This document shows, piece after piece, positions 30,865 through 39,799 of a DNA stretch of 51,002 nt (within the stretch, counting starts at the first letter, position 1; each line of letters starts with the position of its first letter). The notes beneath the pieces are model-generated. The model searched no databases and was not told where the DNA came from. It saw only the letters and a program-made list of their open reading frames with translations. Origin of the DNA: Bacteroidales bacterium (lineage in GTDB: Bacteria; Bacteroidota; Bacteroidia; Bacteroidales; UBA932); the NCBI GenBank assembly GCA_017561665.1, contig JAFZBQ010000126.1:1-51002 (forward strand), given 5' to 3'. The translations under genes and the position numbers were made by a program.

Positions 30865-32027
30865 TCCTCTAACTGGAAATAGTATTTTGGTTCATACCCG
30901 GGCAGCAGCTCGGGGTGATAAATGTGTATAAGGTCTGCCAATATCTGGTCGGGATGGAGGGTAATGTCGTCGTAATAAGTGCTAACAAGGGTGTTACAAC
31001 CGTAGATATTGTGCGTTTTATATGCTTTGAAATTTGTGTATGGCAAATACTCCTTCTTAAGGTCTTCATAGCTCATTTTGCGGCCCGAACTGTATTTCAT
31101 CAGCCAATAGTCGGCTTCCCCGCCCCGGTCGAACACCTGCTCAAAGCTCATATGCACACTGTTGGTGCCGGTGATGTCGCGGTATACATACTCTGCACCT
31201 GCATCTTGATGGAGGCATCCGACATAGCTGCCCGCTGCCGGTACTGCCCAGGTTTGTCCCCACTTACGCTCCAAAACTACAGTAGGGCGATCAGAAATGC
31301 CCTCACACGTCTTTTTGAGATCATTGTAACGGCGGCAGGTGGCAGTAAATTGTTCTTCTGCAACATCGCTGCAGCCAAACAGCAACCCATAGAATTTGAC
31401 CCATTCGGTGCGCCCCAGCGGGTGTCTTTCCATATAGTCGGCGGCCTCTACTATGGGGATTCCGAGTTTTTCGGCTGCACCGTAGCCGCTGTTCTCGAAT
31501 GGAGATGCTATTATTACATCGCACCCCAGGTCGATTATCTTTTCTACATTTGGTGAAGTGGATTGTCCGAGGTCTGCAATCTGTTGGTTTGCAATTCTTT
31601 CAAGCACCTCACTTGAAGTAATGTATTCAGGTTCGCACACGCCACATACCTGATTCAATATATCCAGCTGAGCTGCCATTGCGGCGTGAACGGAAGTATA
31701 TATCACTGCCTTTTCTACAGGTGTGCCTATAAGGATACCGATCCTGGATAGGCTGTCCTTGAGTTCCGGTCTCTCTTTCAGGGTTGTTTTGGAGGCGAGG
31801 ATATATACTTTTCGAGTCTTTACTGTATCCCAAGGGTCTCTTAAAGTAACACGTGTAAAATCGTTGAAATGAGCTATTTTAAGTCCTTCGGCATATTGTA
31901 GTGTATCGATGGATAAAGCCTCGGTGGGGCTATCTTGGTGTCTCTGCCGGCACGACGGGGCCATAATCAGTCCTGCAATCAAGACAACAATCATCCAATA
32001 CGATTTTCTGTACTTATTGTAACTCAT
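30861..32027 (-). CDS. btuF: ABC transporter substrate-binding lipoprotein (BtuF-like)
   Basis: 388 residues. Lipoprotein signal with lipobox in LIMAPSC. It has the Peripla_BP_2 fold of class III binding proteins: VCGVCEPEYITS, the segment NVEKIIDLGCDVIIASPFENS, and RTEWVKFYGLLFG. It should pass the corrinoid from BtuB to BtuC(D). It is the last gene of the riboswitch-led minus-strand operon, 4 bases after btuB. Confidence 0.83.
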   Translation of the reverse strand: MSYNKYRKSYWMIVVLIAGLIMAPSCRQRHQDSPTEALSIDTLQYAEGLKIAHFNDFTRVTLRDPWDTVKTRKVYILASKTTLKERPELKDSLSRIGILIGTPVEKAVIYTSVHAAMAAQLDILNQVCGVCEPEYITSSEVLERIANQQIADLGQSTSPNVEKIIDLGCDVIIASPFENSGYGAAEKLGIPIVEAADYMERHPLGRTEWVKFYGLLFGCSDVAEEQFTATCRRYNDLKKTCEGISDRPTVVLERKWGQTWAVPAAGSYVGCLHQDAGAEYVYRDITGTNSVHMSFEQVFDRGGEADYWLMKYSSGRKMSYEDLKKEYLPYTNFKAYKTHNIYGCNTLVSTYYDDITLHPDQILADLIHIYHPELLPGYEPKYYFQLED

Positions 32028-32031
32028 TGTA

Positions 32032-34302
32032 TTACTTGTTAAAATGAGGTGTTATTTCAATAAAGAATTCAAAATTGCGACCGGGCATAGGATGGTTCAG
32101 TACCGACTCATACTCCTCGTTGAATAGGTTGTTGACCGCAAGTTTAAGGGAGAGTCCTGCATCACGCAGTGCAAAACGCTTTTCCAGCACGATGTCGTTC
32201 ATAATATATGGCAAAACCCTGCCTATCCGGGTGGCAATATCATTGTCGCTGGTAGTGTACCGCTCGCTGTACCAGCACCACTTGTAGCTTAAGCGCCAAT
32301 TCCGGTAAGCGAGTGCAACGCGCGATGATGCAGAGAATTGTGGAATATATACAAGCTGCTTCCCGATGGCTTCGTCTGCCCAGTCGGCAGGATCGCCGTG
32401 GTTAATGGAGGGTGTCCAAGCGAAGCAGCCGTTTCCGCTTAGCTGCCAGTCCCTTCCCATCTGAAGTTTACCCTCTGCTCTGGTTTCTATGCCGTATGCG
32501 TGCACCTGTTTTACATTTCTGGGAGTCCAATAACCCTTGAAAGTGGGTATCCACACTATCCAGTTGTCGATATATGAGTCAAACCACGTAGCAGAAGCGT
32601 TAATGGCGTATCTTCCATCCCGGGCAGAGTCGTAATTGAGCCCGGCATCATAGCCGTAACCGCTCTCAGGCAACAGGTCGGGGTTGCCTCCGGGCAGGAA
32701 ATACAAGTCGTTCAGGGTCGGATATCTGAAGTTTCTGCTGGCGGATGCCTTTGCAGTTAAATTATTGGTAATAAGGTAATCAATATTGATTACCGGAATA
32801 ATTGGTGAAAGAGATTCGCCATACAGTTCCTCGCGCACGGCGGCAGAAATGCCCAGTCTGGAGGTGGCGTTCCACTTTGCAGAAATGTATGCGCTGGTCT
32901 CGAAACGTCCTTCGTCGTAGCCTATGGCCGTCTTACCGGGTGCGGCTGAAGTTCCAGTACCCGTGCCAAGACTTAAAGCATTACGGTCGGTACTTTTTAC
33001 AAAATGTTGATATAACGATAGTTGCGCTGTAAGTAAAAGATGCTCAGCTGCCAGCCACTTCCCCTCTGCCTGGCCATGTATGGTATTGATCAGGCTGCGG
33101 CTGGTTATCATAGCCGCCATAACCCCGTTGCCCTTGTCGCGGGCAAAATCGTATCCCTGGCGGGTGTGAAGCCACCCGGCCTTTGCAGAAAGGATGAGTC
33201 TTTCGGTTGAATGATTCCATCCGGTAACAAGTCGTAATGTGTTTTCACTCTGCTGGTTTATATAACCCAATCCATTCCTGTAATCGACGCTGAGCAAAGG
33301 CACCCCGCGCACCGAGTTCATCCACCAGGCGTTAATGCTCAGCCGGTCTCCGCCGTCGGTGGTGTAGTATATATCCTGCATCAGGTGCAGGTCCCTGATG
33401 CTACCGCACCGGTTGGTTTCTATCGGATAATAGCTGCCGTTGGGTATGCCTGCAGCGTCGTAGGTATACTCCTTCTTGTTGTAGTTGCGGTAGGTAAAAT
33501 CGTTCCTGCTCAGGGTGGCTGCCACGCGTGTCGAGGTCTTCAGCCGTCGTCCGCCATAGTTCACCTTCAGGAAGCCGTCCCAAGTACTGAAGGATCCGGC
33601 GCCCAGCACGGCATCTATATTGACACCTTGCAATGCGTCGGGGGCTGTTTCGAGCAGCACTGCCCCACCCAGCCCGCCGCCGGTCGCCGCAAGTGACGAA
33701 CTGCCGTGCAGCAGTGTCGCCCTGTCGGTAAAATAGGACGGAATCAGGCTGAAATCGGTCATACCCAGCATCGGCGAGTTTATCTTCATACCGTTCCAGG
33801 TCACCTGGGTATGGGAGGCGGCGGTACCCCTGAAAGAGACGGTGGCCAGGCTGCCGCGGCCGTATTGCTTTACGAAGATGGAACTGTTGTAGGTGAGGAT
33901 GTCGGCCATCGACTGCGAAACCGTCAGTTTAAGGGCCGCCGAGTCCAGGCGGCTCTTCTGTTGCCCGATTTCGCTCAGCGACCGGTCGGCAATTACCGCC
34001 GACTCTTCTATCGGAGTGACATAAGAAGGGTCGTCGTTCCACCAGTCGTTCTGTGCGGATGCGTTCAGGGGTATGAATAGCGTGAAGAGGGCTATGAGGA
34101 TTGCGAGACCCCCGGTCAAGCCGGGGGTGACGGTTGCCACCAAACGGTGAGTGACGGTTGCCGTCGAATGGTGGGTAAGGCCCCCGGTCAAGCCGGGGGT
34201 GACGGTTGTCACAAAACGGTGAGTGACGGTTGTCGCCAAACGGTGGGTGACGGTTGTCGTCATGCCCGGCAGCGACCGGGCATCTGTCCTTCTCCGCATC
34301 AT
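32032..34302 (-). CDS. btuB: TonB-dependent outer-membrane receptor (BtuB-like) with palindromic-repeat-extended signal region
   Basis: 756 residues from the ATG at 34302, which overlaps the btuG stop as ATGA. The plug domain starts near residue 85 (SVSQSMADILTYN-like: TVSQSMADILTYNSSIFVKQ; then GTAASHTQVTWNGM), followed by a 22-strand-type barrel ending GRNFEFFIEITPHFNK. The hydrophobic signal core LAILIALFTLFIPLNASA is preceded by about 65 residues instead of the usual 5-10; residues ~9-65 are encoded by palindromic repeats (TVTPGLTGG, TVTHRL units). No start other than GTG/TTG exists nearer to the core. Placement behind a cobalamin riboswitch with btuG supports corrinoid uptake. Confidence 0.85.
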   Translation of the reverse strand: MMRRRTDARSLPGMTTTVTHRLATTVTHRFVTTVTPGLTGGLTHHSTATVTHRLVATVTPGLTGGLAILIALFTLFIPLNASAQNDWWNDDPSYVTPIEESAVIADRSLSEIGQQKSRLDSAALKLTVSQSMADILTYNSSIFVKQYGRGSLATVSFRGTAASHTQVTWNGMKINSPMLGMTDFSLIPSYFTDRATLLHGSSSLAATGGGLGGAVLLETAPDALQGVNIDAVLGAGSFSTWDGFLKVNYGGRRLKTSTRVAATLSRNDFTYRNYNKKEYTYDAAGIPNGSYYPIETNRCGSIRDLHLMQDIYYTTDGGDRLSINAWWMNSVRGVPLLSVDYRNGLGYINQQSENTLRLVTGWNHSTERLILSAKAGWLHTRQGYDFARDKGNGVMAAMITSRSLINTIHGQAEGKWLAAEHLLLTAQLSLYQHFVKSTDRNALSLGTGTGTSAAPGKTAIGYDEGRFETSAYISAKWNATSRLGISAAVREELYGESLSPIIPVINIDYLITNNLTAKASASRNFRYPTLNDLYFLPGGNPDLLPESGYGYDAGLNYDSARDGRYAINASATWFDSYIDNWIVWIPTFKGYWTPRNVKQVHAYGIETRAEGKLQMGRDWQLSGNGCFAWTPSINHGDPADWADEAIGKQLVYIPQFSASSRVALAYRNWRLSYKWCWYSERYTTSDNDIATRIGRVLPYIMNDIVLEKRFALRDAGLSLKLAVNNLFNEEYESVLNHPMPGRNFEFFIEITPHFNK
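34106..34286. repeat. Palindromic repeat cluster in the signal-peptide region of btuB
   Basis: Three palindromes: ACCCCCGG-TCAAG-CCGGGGGT (34108-34128), CCCCCGG-TCAAG-CCGGGGG with a following T (34181-34200), and ATGCCCGG-6 nt-CCGGGCAT (34262-34283). Between them are several diverged 22-bp units built on AAACGGTGAGTGACGGTTG. The first two are the same hairpin as the one in hutU at 8490-8510, in the opposite orientation relative to the gene. Confidence 0.88.
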
Positions 34303-35366
34303 AACGCTTCCCTCCAACAGAAATTGCCGGGATTGATGCCGACGGAGAATGTGTCCAGAAGATCGCCGTCGGCGGAATAACGCATCACCACTCCGTTCTG
34401 GGTATAGTCGATGGCGTCACCGACGTAAATATCGCCGTTTTCCGGGCTTATCGTCAGCGAGTAGTAGATTGTACCCCCGGAGGCGATTATTGGCTCAGAC
34501 GGCGGATTTTTGGCCTCTACGGGCATTGTATAGACGCCGTCGTTAATCCAGTACAGCCACCTGCCGTCGCTGCTGATTGTAAGGGCCCGTGGCGACTGGC
34601 CGAATTCAAAGGTAAAGGTCTTTTCTATAACAAAGTTGTCGGCATCGATTCTGGCCAGCGTAGCCCTCTCATGTCCATAAGGGCTCCCCTCGTAGCCGCC
34701 GTCGGTTATGGTCCAGAGTTTATCGTTGCAGTCCTTTACAAGCGCCGAAGGCTGGATGCCGACAACCAGTTCTTTTGTTATAGCGTCAGTATCTGTATCT
34801 ATCATCAGGATGCGGTTCTGATAGGACCAGCAGTTGATGTAGACGTATTTCCCTATTTGAACCATCATTTCCGTGGAACCGGTCTCGAAGTCCATACCGG
34901 TTTCTATATAGCCTGTGATGGTGCAGGCGGTTGGATCCACAATATAGATGCGCGGATCCCAGATCTGGGTCACATAGGCTTTGTGCGGCCCAAGAAAGTG
35001 TATATATCGCGGGCTGGTGAAGCCGGTGATGCGGCGCACCTCCCTGAATGTTGCTGGGTCTAATGCAAATATTACCCCGGAATTGTTGACCACGACCCAC
35101 AACAGGCCGTCGTGCATCACGGCCGATTGTGCCACATCGCCCAGCGGAAAGGCGTTGCTGCGGGCGAATACCTCGTTCTCTGCCTTCTTTGAAACCGGAT
35201 CGTAGTAAGACAGCGAAGCGTTGCCATACATATAGTTTCCCTCGCAAAGCACGAACAGCCCCGGACGGGACAGGTCAATGCTGAATGATTCCTCCTCACG
35301 CGGACCGTACTTCATGCACGATATTGCGGAGAGGACCAGAAACAGTATAAGTAAACGTGATTTCAA
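34299..35366 (-). CDS. btuG: BtuG-like surface lipoprotein, YncE/DUF5074-type beta-propeller
   Basis: 355 residues. Lipoprotein signal with Cys17 (LVLSAISC). The mature part is a beta-propeller: LFVLCEGNYMYGNASLSYYD is the hallmark start of DUF5074, followed by repeated strands such as LWVVVNNSGVIFALD, YIHFLGPHKAYVTQ, IYIVDPTACTITGYI. BtuG proteins of Bacteroides bind cobalamin very tightly at the cell surface and sit on BtuB. It is translationally coupled to btuB by an ATGA overlap and lies 3 bases after the preceding lipoprotein gene. Confidence 0.88.
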   Translation of the reverse strand: MKSRLLILFLVLSAISCMKYGPREEESFSIDLSRPGLFVLCEGNYMYGNASLSYYDPVSKKAENEVFARSNAFPLGDVAQSAVMHDGLLWVVVNNSGVIFALDPATFREVRRITGFTSPRYIHFLGPHKAYVTQIWDPRIYIVDPTACTITGYIETGMDFETGSTEMMVQIGKYVYINCWSYQNRILMIDTDTDAITKELVVGIQPSALVKDCNDKLWTITDGGYEGSPYGHERATLARIDADNFVIEKTFTFEFGQSPRALTISSDGRWLYWINDGVYTMPVEAKNPPSEPIIASGGTIYYSLTISPENGDIYVGDAIDYTQNGVVMRYSADGDLLDTFSVGINPGNFCWREAL

Positions 35367-35369
35367 CGT

Positions 35370-36284
35370 TTATCGGGGGGATGTGTACATTGAGAGATCT
35401 TCGAACCCGAGAACTTCGGTCGAGAGTTCCCCAAGCTGGCCGCTTTTTGCATTGACAGCGGTCTGGACCTTTATGAAATCGATGTATTTGAGATTGACGG
35501 CCTTGCCTTCGGCATCCATGGCATCGCCGATGCGGAACCTGTCGCCGCCGAAATTGTCGGCATAACCCCAGTCGTAGTCGGGATTGATCCACATACCGTT
35601 GCTGGACTGGTAGTAGTTATTGGCCTTAAGGCGGGTGCCTGTCAGGGTATATTGTTCGGCGGCAATCCATTGCGGATAATAACTGTCCTGGGTGTGGAAT
35701 GTCGCCATATAGTCTATGGTTCCCTCCTGCCCTTCGCTGTCACTCCAGCGGACATCCTGACCGGGGCCGTCGGGTTTGTAGTAGGTTACGCTGTAGTTGC
35801 GAAGTGTATACTCATTTGAATATTCGCTGCCGCGAAGTTCGTACCAGGTGTCGTCTGGGATGCCGTTGCCATTGTCATCCACAGCCACCCATACGATGCC
35901 GGGTTCGCTGCTGCCGGTGAAGGCGTTGCCGTAGACTGCGAAACTGTAGCCGCCGATGTTGACGATGCTGTGATCGAAACCGACCACTATAAAACCGCCG
36001 AAGGCGCCCAGGCTAACGAATTTTTTAGCGTCGAGACGTTCCTTGGCCCAGGCGCAGGCGGCTTCAGGTGTCAGGATCAGTGCCGGAGTGATGTTGGGCT
36101 CTCCGATAAACTGACCCGGCGCCGGTGTGTATTCAAAGACCTTGCTGGCGTAGGGGCTGCTGGATGCATCTGCCGGGCGGTAGTACTCTCCAAGCGGATC
36201 TCCTTCAATGATATTGCCGTAGTTGCAGCCGGCGACGGTTATCGCCAGCGCAACTACGAACATTATCTTGCAAAGTCTTTTCAT
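35370..36284 (-). CDS. Surface lipoprotein of the cobalamin locus, unknown fold
   Basis: 304 residues. Lipoprotein signal with lipobox TVAGC. The mature protein has GGFIVVGFDHSIVN and WVAVDDNGNGIPDDTWYELRG, the latter a Ca-binding-like Asp/Asn loop. This type of 'cell surface protein' is typical of Bacteroides B12-transport loci beside BtuG. It is probably exposed and assists corrinoid capture (inference from context). Tightly packed: 3 bases before btuG and 6 after the first gene. Confidence 0.75.
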   Translation of the reverse strand: MKRLCKIMFVVALAITVAGCNYGNIIEGDPLGEYYRPADASSSPYASKVFEYTPAPGQFIGEPNITPALILTPEAACAWAKERLDAKKFVSLGAFGGFIVVGFDHSIVNIGGYSFAVYGNAFTGSSEPGIVWVAVDDNGNGIPDDTWYELRGSEYSNEYTLRNYSVTYYKPDGPGQDVRWSDSEGQEGTIDYMATFHTQDSYYPQWIAAEQYTLTGTRLKANNYYQSSNGMWINPDYDWGYADNFGGDRFRIGDAMDAEGKAVNLKYIDFIKVQTAVNAKSGQLGELSTEVLGFEDLSMYTSPR

Positions 36285-36290
36285 TGAATC

Positions 36291-37133
36291 TTACTCTTCG
36301 GGCATTTCTACAACGATGTTGTCGTATGCGAAGTATGCGGGGGCATTGAAGCCATAGTCACCATAGCAGTCGTCGGTGCCGTAAACGCAGAAGATGATGC
36401 CGTTGACTTCTCCAAGTGCGCTCAGATCCCAGGTGGCCCAGGCGGGTTTCTTGGTACCTGCCTTGAAAGCAGCCGCATCGCTGCCGTCGATTATTTTCAC
36501 GGAAGACATCTTGGTGGCTGCACCGCTTGCATTGAAACCGATAGCTTTGATATAAAGGGCTGTGGACTCACCCATAGGGCCGAAGTACCCGTCACCGTTT
36601 ATGCAGGAGTTGAGCACATAGTTGGTCAGACAGACGTCAATGCTCTTGATGACGCGCTCCTTTCCATCGGAGAATTTGAGTGTAGGATATATAGGGGCTG
36701 TTTCTACTGCTTTTGAAACTGCCGTAGGATCGGCGCTGCCGTAGTGGACGGCGAAGTTCTTGCCGCTCTTAGGCGCAACAGGGACCTCAAGCTGGCGGGC
36801 AGAGCCGGCACCCGTATAATCAGCTACCACATAATTGGAAATGGCCTCTCCGCCGCAGTAATAAGCCAGCGAACCCCAGCTCTCGGGGAAACCTGTGAAC
36901 TCGAGCATAGTATTGCCATCGGACCAGGTATAGTTCTGGGCAACTTTCCAAGTGTAGCTGGCTTCGTCATAAGTACCGTAGAGCAGCGGACCGCCATACT
37001 GTGGATTGTCGATAAGCGCGTCCCATTTGCTGCCTTCGAAGTCGAGGGTAACGGTCTTGGGGGCTTTTGAGCAGGCGGCAAGAGCGAGTGCCATCACTGC
37101 CACAAATGCAAAAATTCTTAATGATTTTTTCAT
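36291..37133 (-). CDS. Surface lipoprotein, DUF4465-like (possible B12-binding accessory)
   Basis: 280 residues from the ATG at 37133, which gives a clean lipoprotein signal (ALALAACSK). The mature part is beta-rich: TLDFEGSKWDALIDN, FTGFPESWGSLAYYCGG, NFAVHYGSADP, SIDVCLTNYVLNSCINGDGYFG, and ends FAYDNIVVEM. This resembles the DUF4465 jelly-roll family found in Bacteroidota cobalamin loci; a surface B12-binding family called BtuH is known from such loci, but I cannot say this is one. It is the first gene after the cobalamin riboswitch. Confidence 0.7.
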   Translation of the reverse strand: MKKSLRIFAFVAVMALALAACSKAPKTVTLDFEGSKWDALIDNPQYGGPLLYGTYDEASYTWKVAQNYTWSDGNTMLEFTGFPESWGSLAYYCGGEAISNYVVADYTGAGSARQLEVPVAPKSGKNFAVHYGSADPTAVSKAVETAPIYPTLKFSDGKERVIKSIDVCLTNYVLNSCINGDGYFGPMGESTALYIKAIGFNASGAATKMSSVKIIDGSDAAAFKAGTKKPAWATWDLSALGEVNGIIFCVYGTDDCYGDYGFNAPAYFAYDNIVVEMPEE

Positions 37134-37184
37134 GATGTTATGTTTAAAAAATTGTAAGTGTCCCGTACAATATTTAAAAGGCAT

Positions 37185-37347
37185 AACGCGGGAGGTCTTC
37201 TGGCTCGTCTCCGGGACTTCGGCGCCTTCCCAGCCTTAACGGCCAGTGGCGAGATTGCCGAATCCCTTCTGGACCCTGATCCGGGGCGGAGGCTTACAGC
37301 AGCGGGAACTGCGCAGGACTTTCACCTGCTTCCCTTTTCCGCTTATG
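37185..37347 (-). ncRNA. Cobalamin (B12) riboswitch
   Basis: On the minus strand the core elements appear in order: AAAGGGAAGCAGGTGAAA, TCCTGC, CCCGCTGCTGTAAGC, CGCCACTGG, GGGAAGG and the B12 box GAGCCAGAAGACCTCCC (about 37191-37207). This is the classical AdoCbl-type aptamer. It lies in the leader of the surface-lipoprotein-btuG-btuB-btuF operon, with the first start codon about 60 bases downstream. No terminator is visible after it, so translational control is more likely. Confidence 0.93.
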
Positions 37348-37353
37348 CGCTGG

Positions 37354-37385
37354 CAAAAGTAGCAATTATTATTGAATATCGGCAA
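37354..37385 (-). promoter_or_regulatory. Promoter of the cobalamin operon
   Basis: On the minus strand: TTG (37385-37383), 21 bases, TACTTTTG (37361-37354). The predicted transcript start (about 37348) coincides with the 5' edge of the riboswitch. Confidence 0.65.
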
Positions 37386-37396
37386 TAAACCGGATA

Positions 37397-39799
37397 CTAT
37401 TTGATGGTATCGGTGGCAGCGGCGGCCTGTTCGGCTGCGGCTGGAATGGAATCCATCAGGGCGGGTCCGCCTCCACGTACCCTTTCCCGGAAGATGGACC
37501 TGCGGAGGTGTATCTCGTTGATGGGATACTGCTGCTGGAAGAGATCCAAGGCCTGCCAGGAATAAGAGTCGTTGATTACGGCGGCCACCTCGCTGCGGAT
37601 GTCGTTGCAGGAAGCGCCTACCTTGAGGATATAGGCGCCGGCATCGATAGTCCAGGCGGAGGAAGCACTATTGAACGATGCCAACGCCCTGAAAGGCACC
37701 GTGAACGACACCGTGCAGGATGCACCCGGCTCAAGAAGCGGAGTCTTGGCAAATCCCGCCAGGATGAGCAGCGGCTTGTCCAGGCTGCTCTCCGGAGTGA
37801 CGGCATATAACTGAACCACTTCCCTGCCCGCGTATGTGCCGGTATTGGTAATCTTGACGAATACCTTCATCGAATTGCGGCGGAGTATTACTTCCGGCTC
37901 GTCATATTCGAAAGTAGTATAGCTCAGGCCGTGGCCGAAAGGATAAGAAACAGGGCGCTCGAATGATGTATAATACCGATAACCCAGGAAAATTCCCTCT
38001 TGATAAAGAGTATAATCGACGTTGCGTTCGCCGCGGGAAGCGATTACCGTAGAATCGACCTTCACCATATAGTCAGAGCGGGTGCGGCGCGGCATACGGC
38101 CGGCCTGTGAAGTATCTGGCATCTGGCCGGGACGCATTCCGGGCCCCGGCATACCCGGCCGTTGACCTGGCATTCCGCCCGGCCTTATCGCACCGGGACG
38201 TGAAGGTCCGAATCCCCGCTTTGAGTCGGAAGAACCGGCGGCGGCACGGACTCTCTCGAACAGTGCGGTATCGGGCCTAGCCGGGAAATTGCGGGACGAG
38301 GGCGAGAACATATAGTGCTCGGGGAATGTCACAGTGAGTTTGCCGGATGGATTCACGGCACCGGTTATGACGTCTGCCAGGGCGGCGGCCCCCTCTCCTC
38401 CCGGAGCAAAGGCCAGCAGTATCGCGTCGGGCTGATCCTTCCAGCTGGAAGTCTCAATGACGGCGTCGATATTGAGCACAACGATTACATATCTGTCATC
38501 TGCGTGGTATTCGGCGCAGGTGCTGTTAATCAGCTGTTCCTCTTCCGGAGTCAGAAGGAAATCAATGATTGCCCTGTCACCGTGACCGCTCTGACGTGTA
38601 ATGACCACGATGGCCACGTCGCTGCTGTCGGCATCGTTGCAAATGCGGCAACCGGCTTCTGTCAAAGCAGCTTCAAGGGCAGGCTTTATAGCGTACAGCG
38701 AATCGTTTGCGGCCTCGAACACACTCACGAATCCGGTCAGGGAATCTGTCAGCGGCAGTGCAGAATAACGGTTTTCCAGAAGAATGATGCCGTCGGCAGC
38801 CGCTTTGCGTGCGGCGGCGGCGAAATCGGGCTCATTATGATCTTCTTCACCATCGTCACCGTTGTGAAAACCGGGAGTGGAAACTATCAGTTTCAGAACG
38901 CCTTTGGCGCTGGCGTTCAAAGCCTCTTCGCTCAGACGTCCGTCAGCTACGAATGCAGCGATGGAATCGCTCTGGGCACCGAATGTGGGTGCAAGCAGGT
39001 CGCAGCCAGCTGCAATCTTTTCTGCAGCTACTGTGTCGGCAGAGAAACCGCCAATCACGGTGCCATTATACTTCCACTCCTCCCGCAACAAGTGCTGGAG
39101 CAGGTCTTTGTTTGCAGAGGCCCAGGTGCCGTTGATCTTGTTGCCGGCGGCCATCACCGCTGCGGGGTTGCTTTCTGCAAGAGCAATTTCGAAACCGCGA
39201 AGATACATCTCCCGAAGTGTCCTGGGAGAAACGCAGGCGTCGTATTTATCGCTGTATGAGGCCTGATTGGCTGCAGTCAGATACTTTAATGCCGATACGG
39301 CACCGGTGCGGTTGATGCCCCTTACCATAGCGGCAGCAGCCTCACCGATTACCAGTGGATCTTCAGAAAAATCGCTGCTGGCGTCACCCGCCAGAATGTT
39401 GCGCATCAGATTCAGCGACGGTGCCAGAAGGACGTCGACTCCCGCATCCACGGCCTGGTGTGCCTGCATCTTTGCAGTCTCTTCCATCAGTTCGGCATCC
39501 CAACTGGAAGCCAGCATCAGAGGAGAAGGGAAGCGTGCCTCAAGAGGCATTAAAGTGTCGGTGGCGGCCAGTCTTATTGAAGGTATGCCCAGCCTCTCTA
39601 TGGGGCAGGTACGTATCACCACCGTGCTGTCTTCTCCCATAAAATCGAAGAAACTTACCACAAGTGCGGCCTTTTCTTCCAGCGTCATTGCCTTGACAAC
39701 TTCATCAATGTTGGCTGAGTTCAGCTGGGGTGTACTCTTGCAGGAAGTAAGGATTATTATCAGCGCCGACAGGGTCAGCAGGATGGTGCGAATGTTCAT
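37397..39799 (-). CDS. GH3-fold lipoprotein lacking catalytic residues (pseudo-glycosidase)
   Basis: 800 residues. Lipoprotein signal with Cys20 (ILTSC). The order of GH3 domains is intact: N-terminal barrel (about 30-310), alpha/beta sandwich (335-510), Fn3-like domain (about 640-745; FGHGLSYTTFEY at its start). But key residues differ: in the nucleophile motif (usually V-M-S-D-W) the sequence is VIGGF, so Asp is Gly251; the sugar-binding DGP near residue 79 is AAT; KH of the second motif is Lys172-Tyr173 and NNQE is ANQA. Residues ~528-575 are a Gly/Pro/Met/Arg-rich low-complexity insertion. It probably binds carbohydrate or is structural rather than hydrolytic. A TAATTTTG -7 element lies at 39818-39825. 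Confidence 0.82.
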   Translation of the reverse strand: MNIRTILLTLSALIIILTSCKSTPQLNSANIDEVVKAMTLEEKAALVVSFFDFMGEDSTVVIRTCPIERLGIPSIRLAATDTLMPLEARFPSPLMLASSWDAELMEETAKMQAHQAVDAGVDVLLAPSLNLMRNILAGDASSDFSEDPLVIGEAAAAMVRGINRTGAVSALKYLTAANQASYSDKYDACVSPRTLREMYLRGFEIALAESNPAAVMAAGNKINGTWASANKDLLQHLLREEWKYNGTVIGGFSADTVAAEKIAAGCDLLAPTFGAQSDSIAAFVADGRLSEEALNASAKGVLKLIVSTPGFHNGDDGEEDHNEPDFAAAARKAAADGIILLENRYSALPLTDSLTGFVSVFEAANDSLYAIKPALEAALTEAGCRICNDADSSDVAIVVITRQSGHGDRAIIDFLLTPEEEQLINSTCAEYHADDRYVIVVLNIDAVIETSSWKDQPDAILLAFAPGGEGAAALADVITGAVNPSGKLTVTFPEHYMFSPSSRNFPARPDTALFERVRAAAGSSDSKRGFGPSRPGAIRPGGMPGQRPGMPGPGMRPGQMPDTSQAGRMPRRTRSDYMVKVDSTVIASRGERNVDYTLYQEGIFLGYRYYTSFERPVSYPFGHGLSYTTFEYDEPEVILRRNSMKVFVKITNTGTYAGREVVQLYAVTPESSLDKPLLILAGFAKTPLLEPGASCTVSFTVPFRALASFNSASSAWTIDAGAYILKVGASCNDIRSEVAAVINDSYSWQALDLFQQQYPINEIHLRRSIFRERVRGGGPALMDSIPAAAEQAAAATDTIK

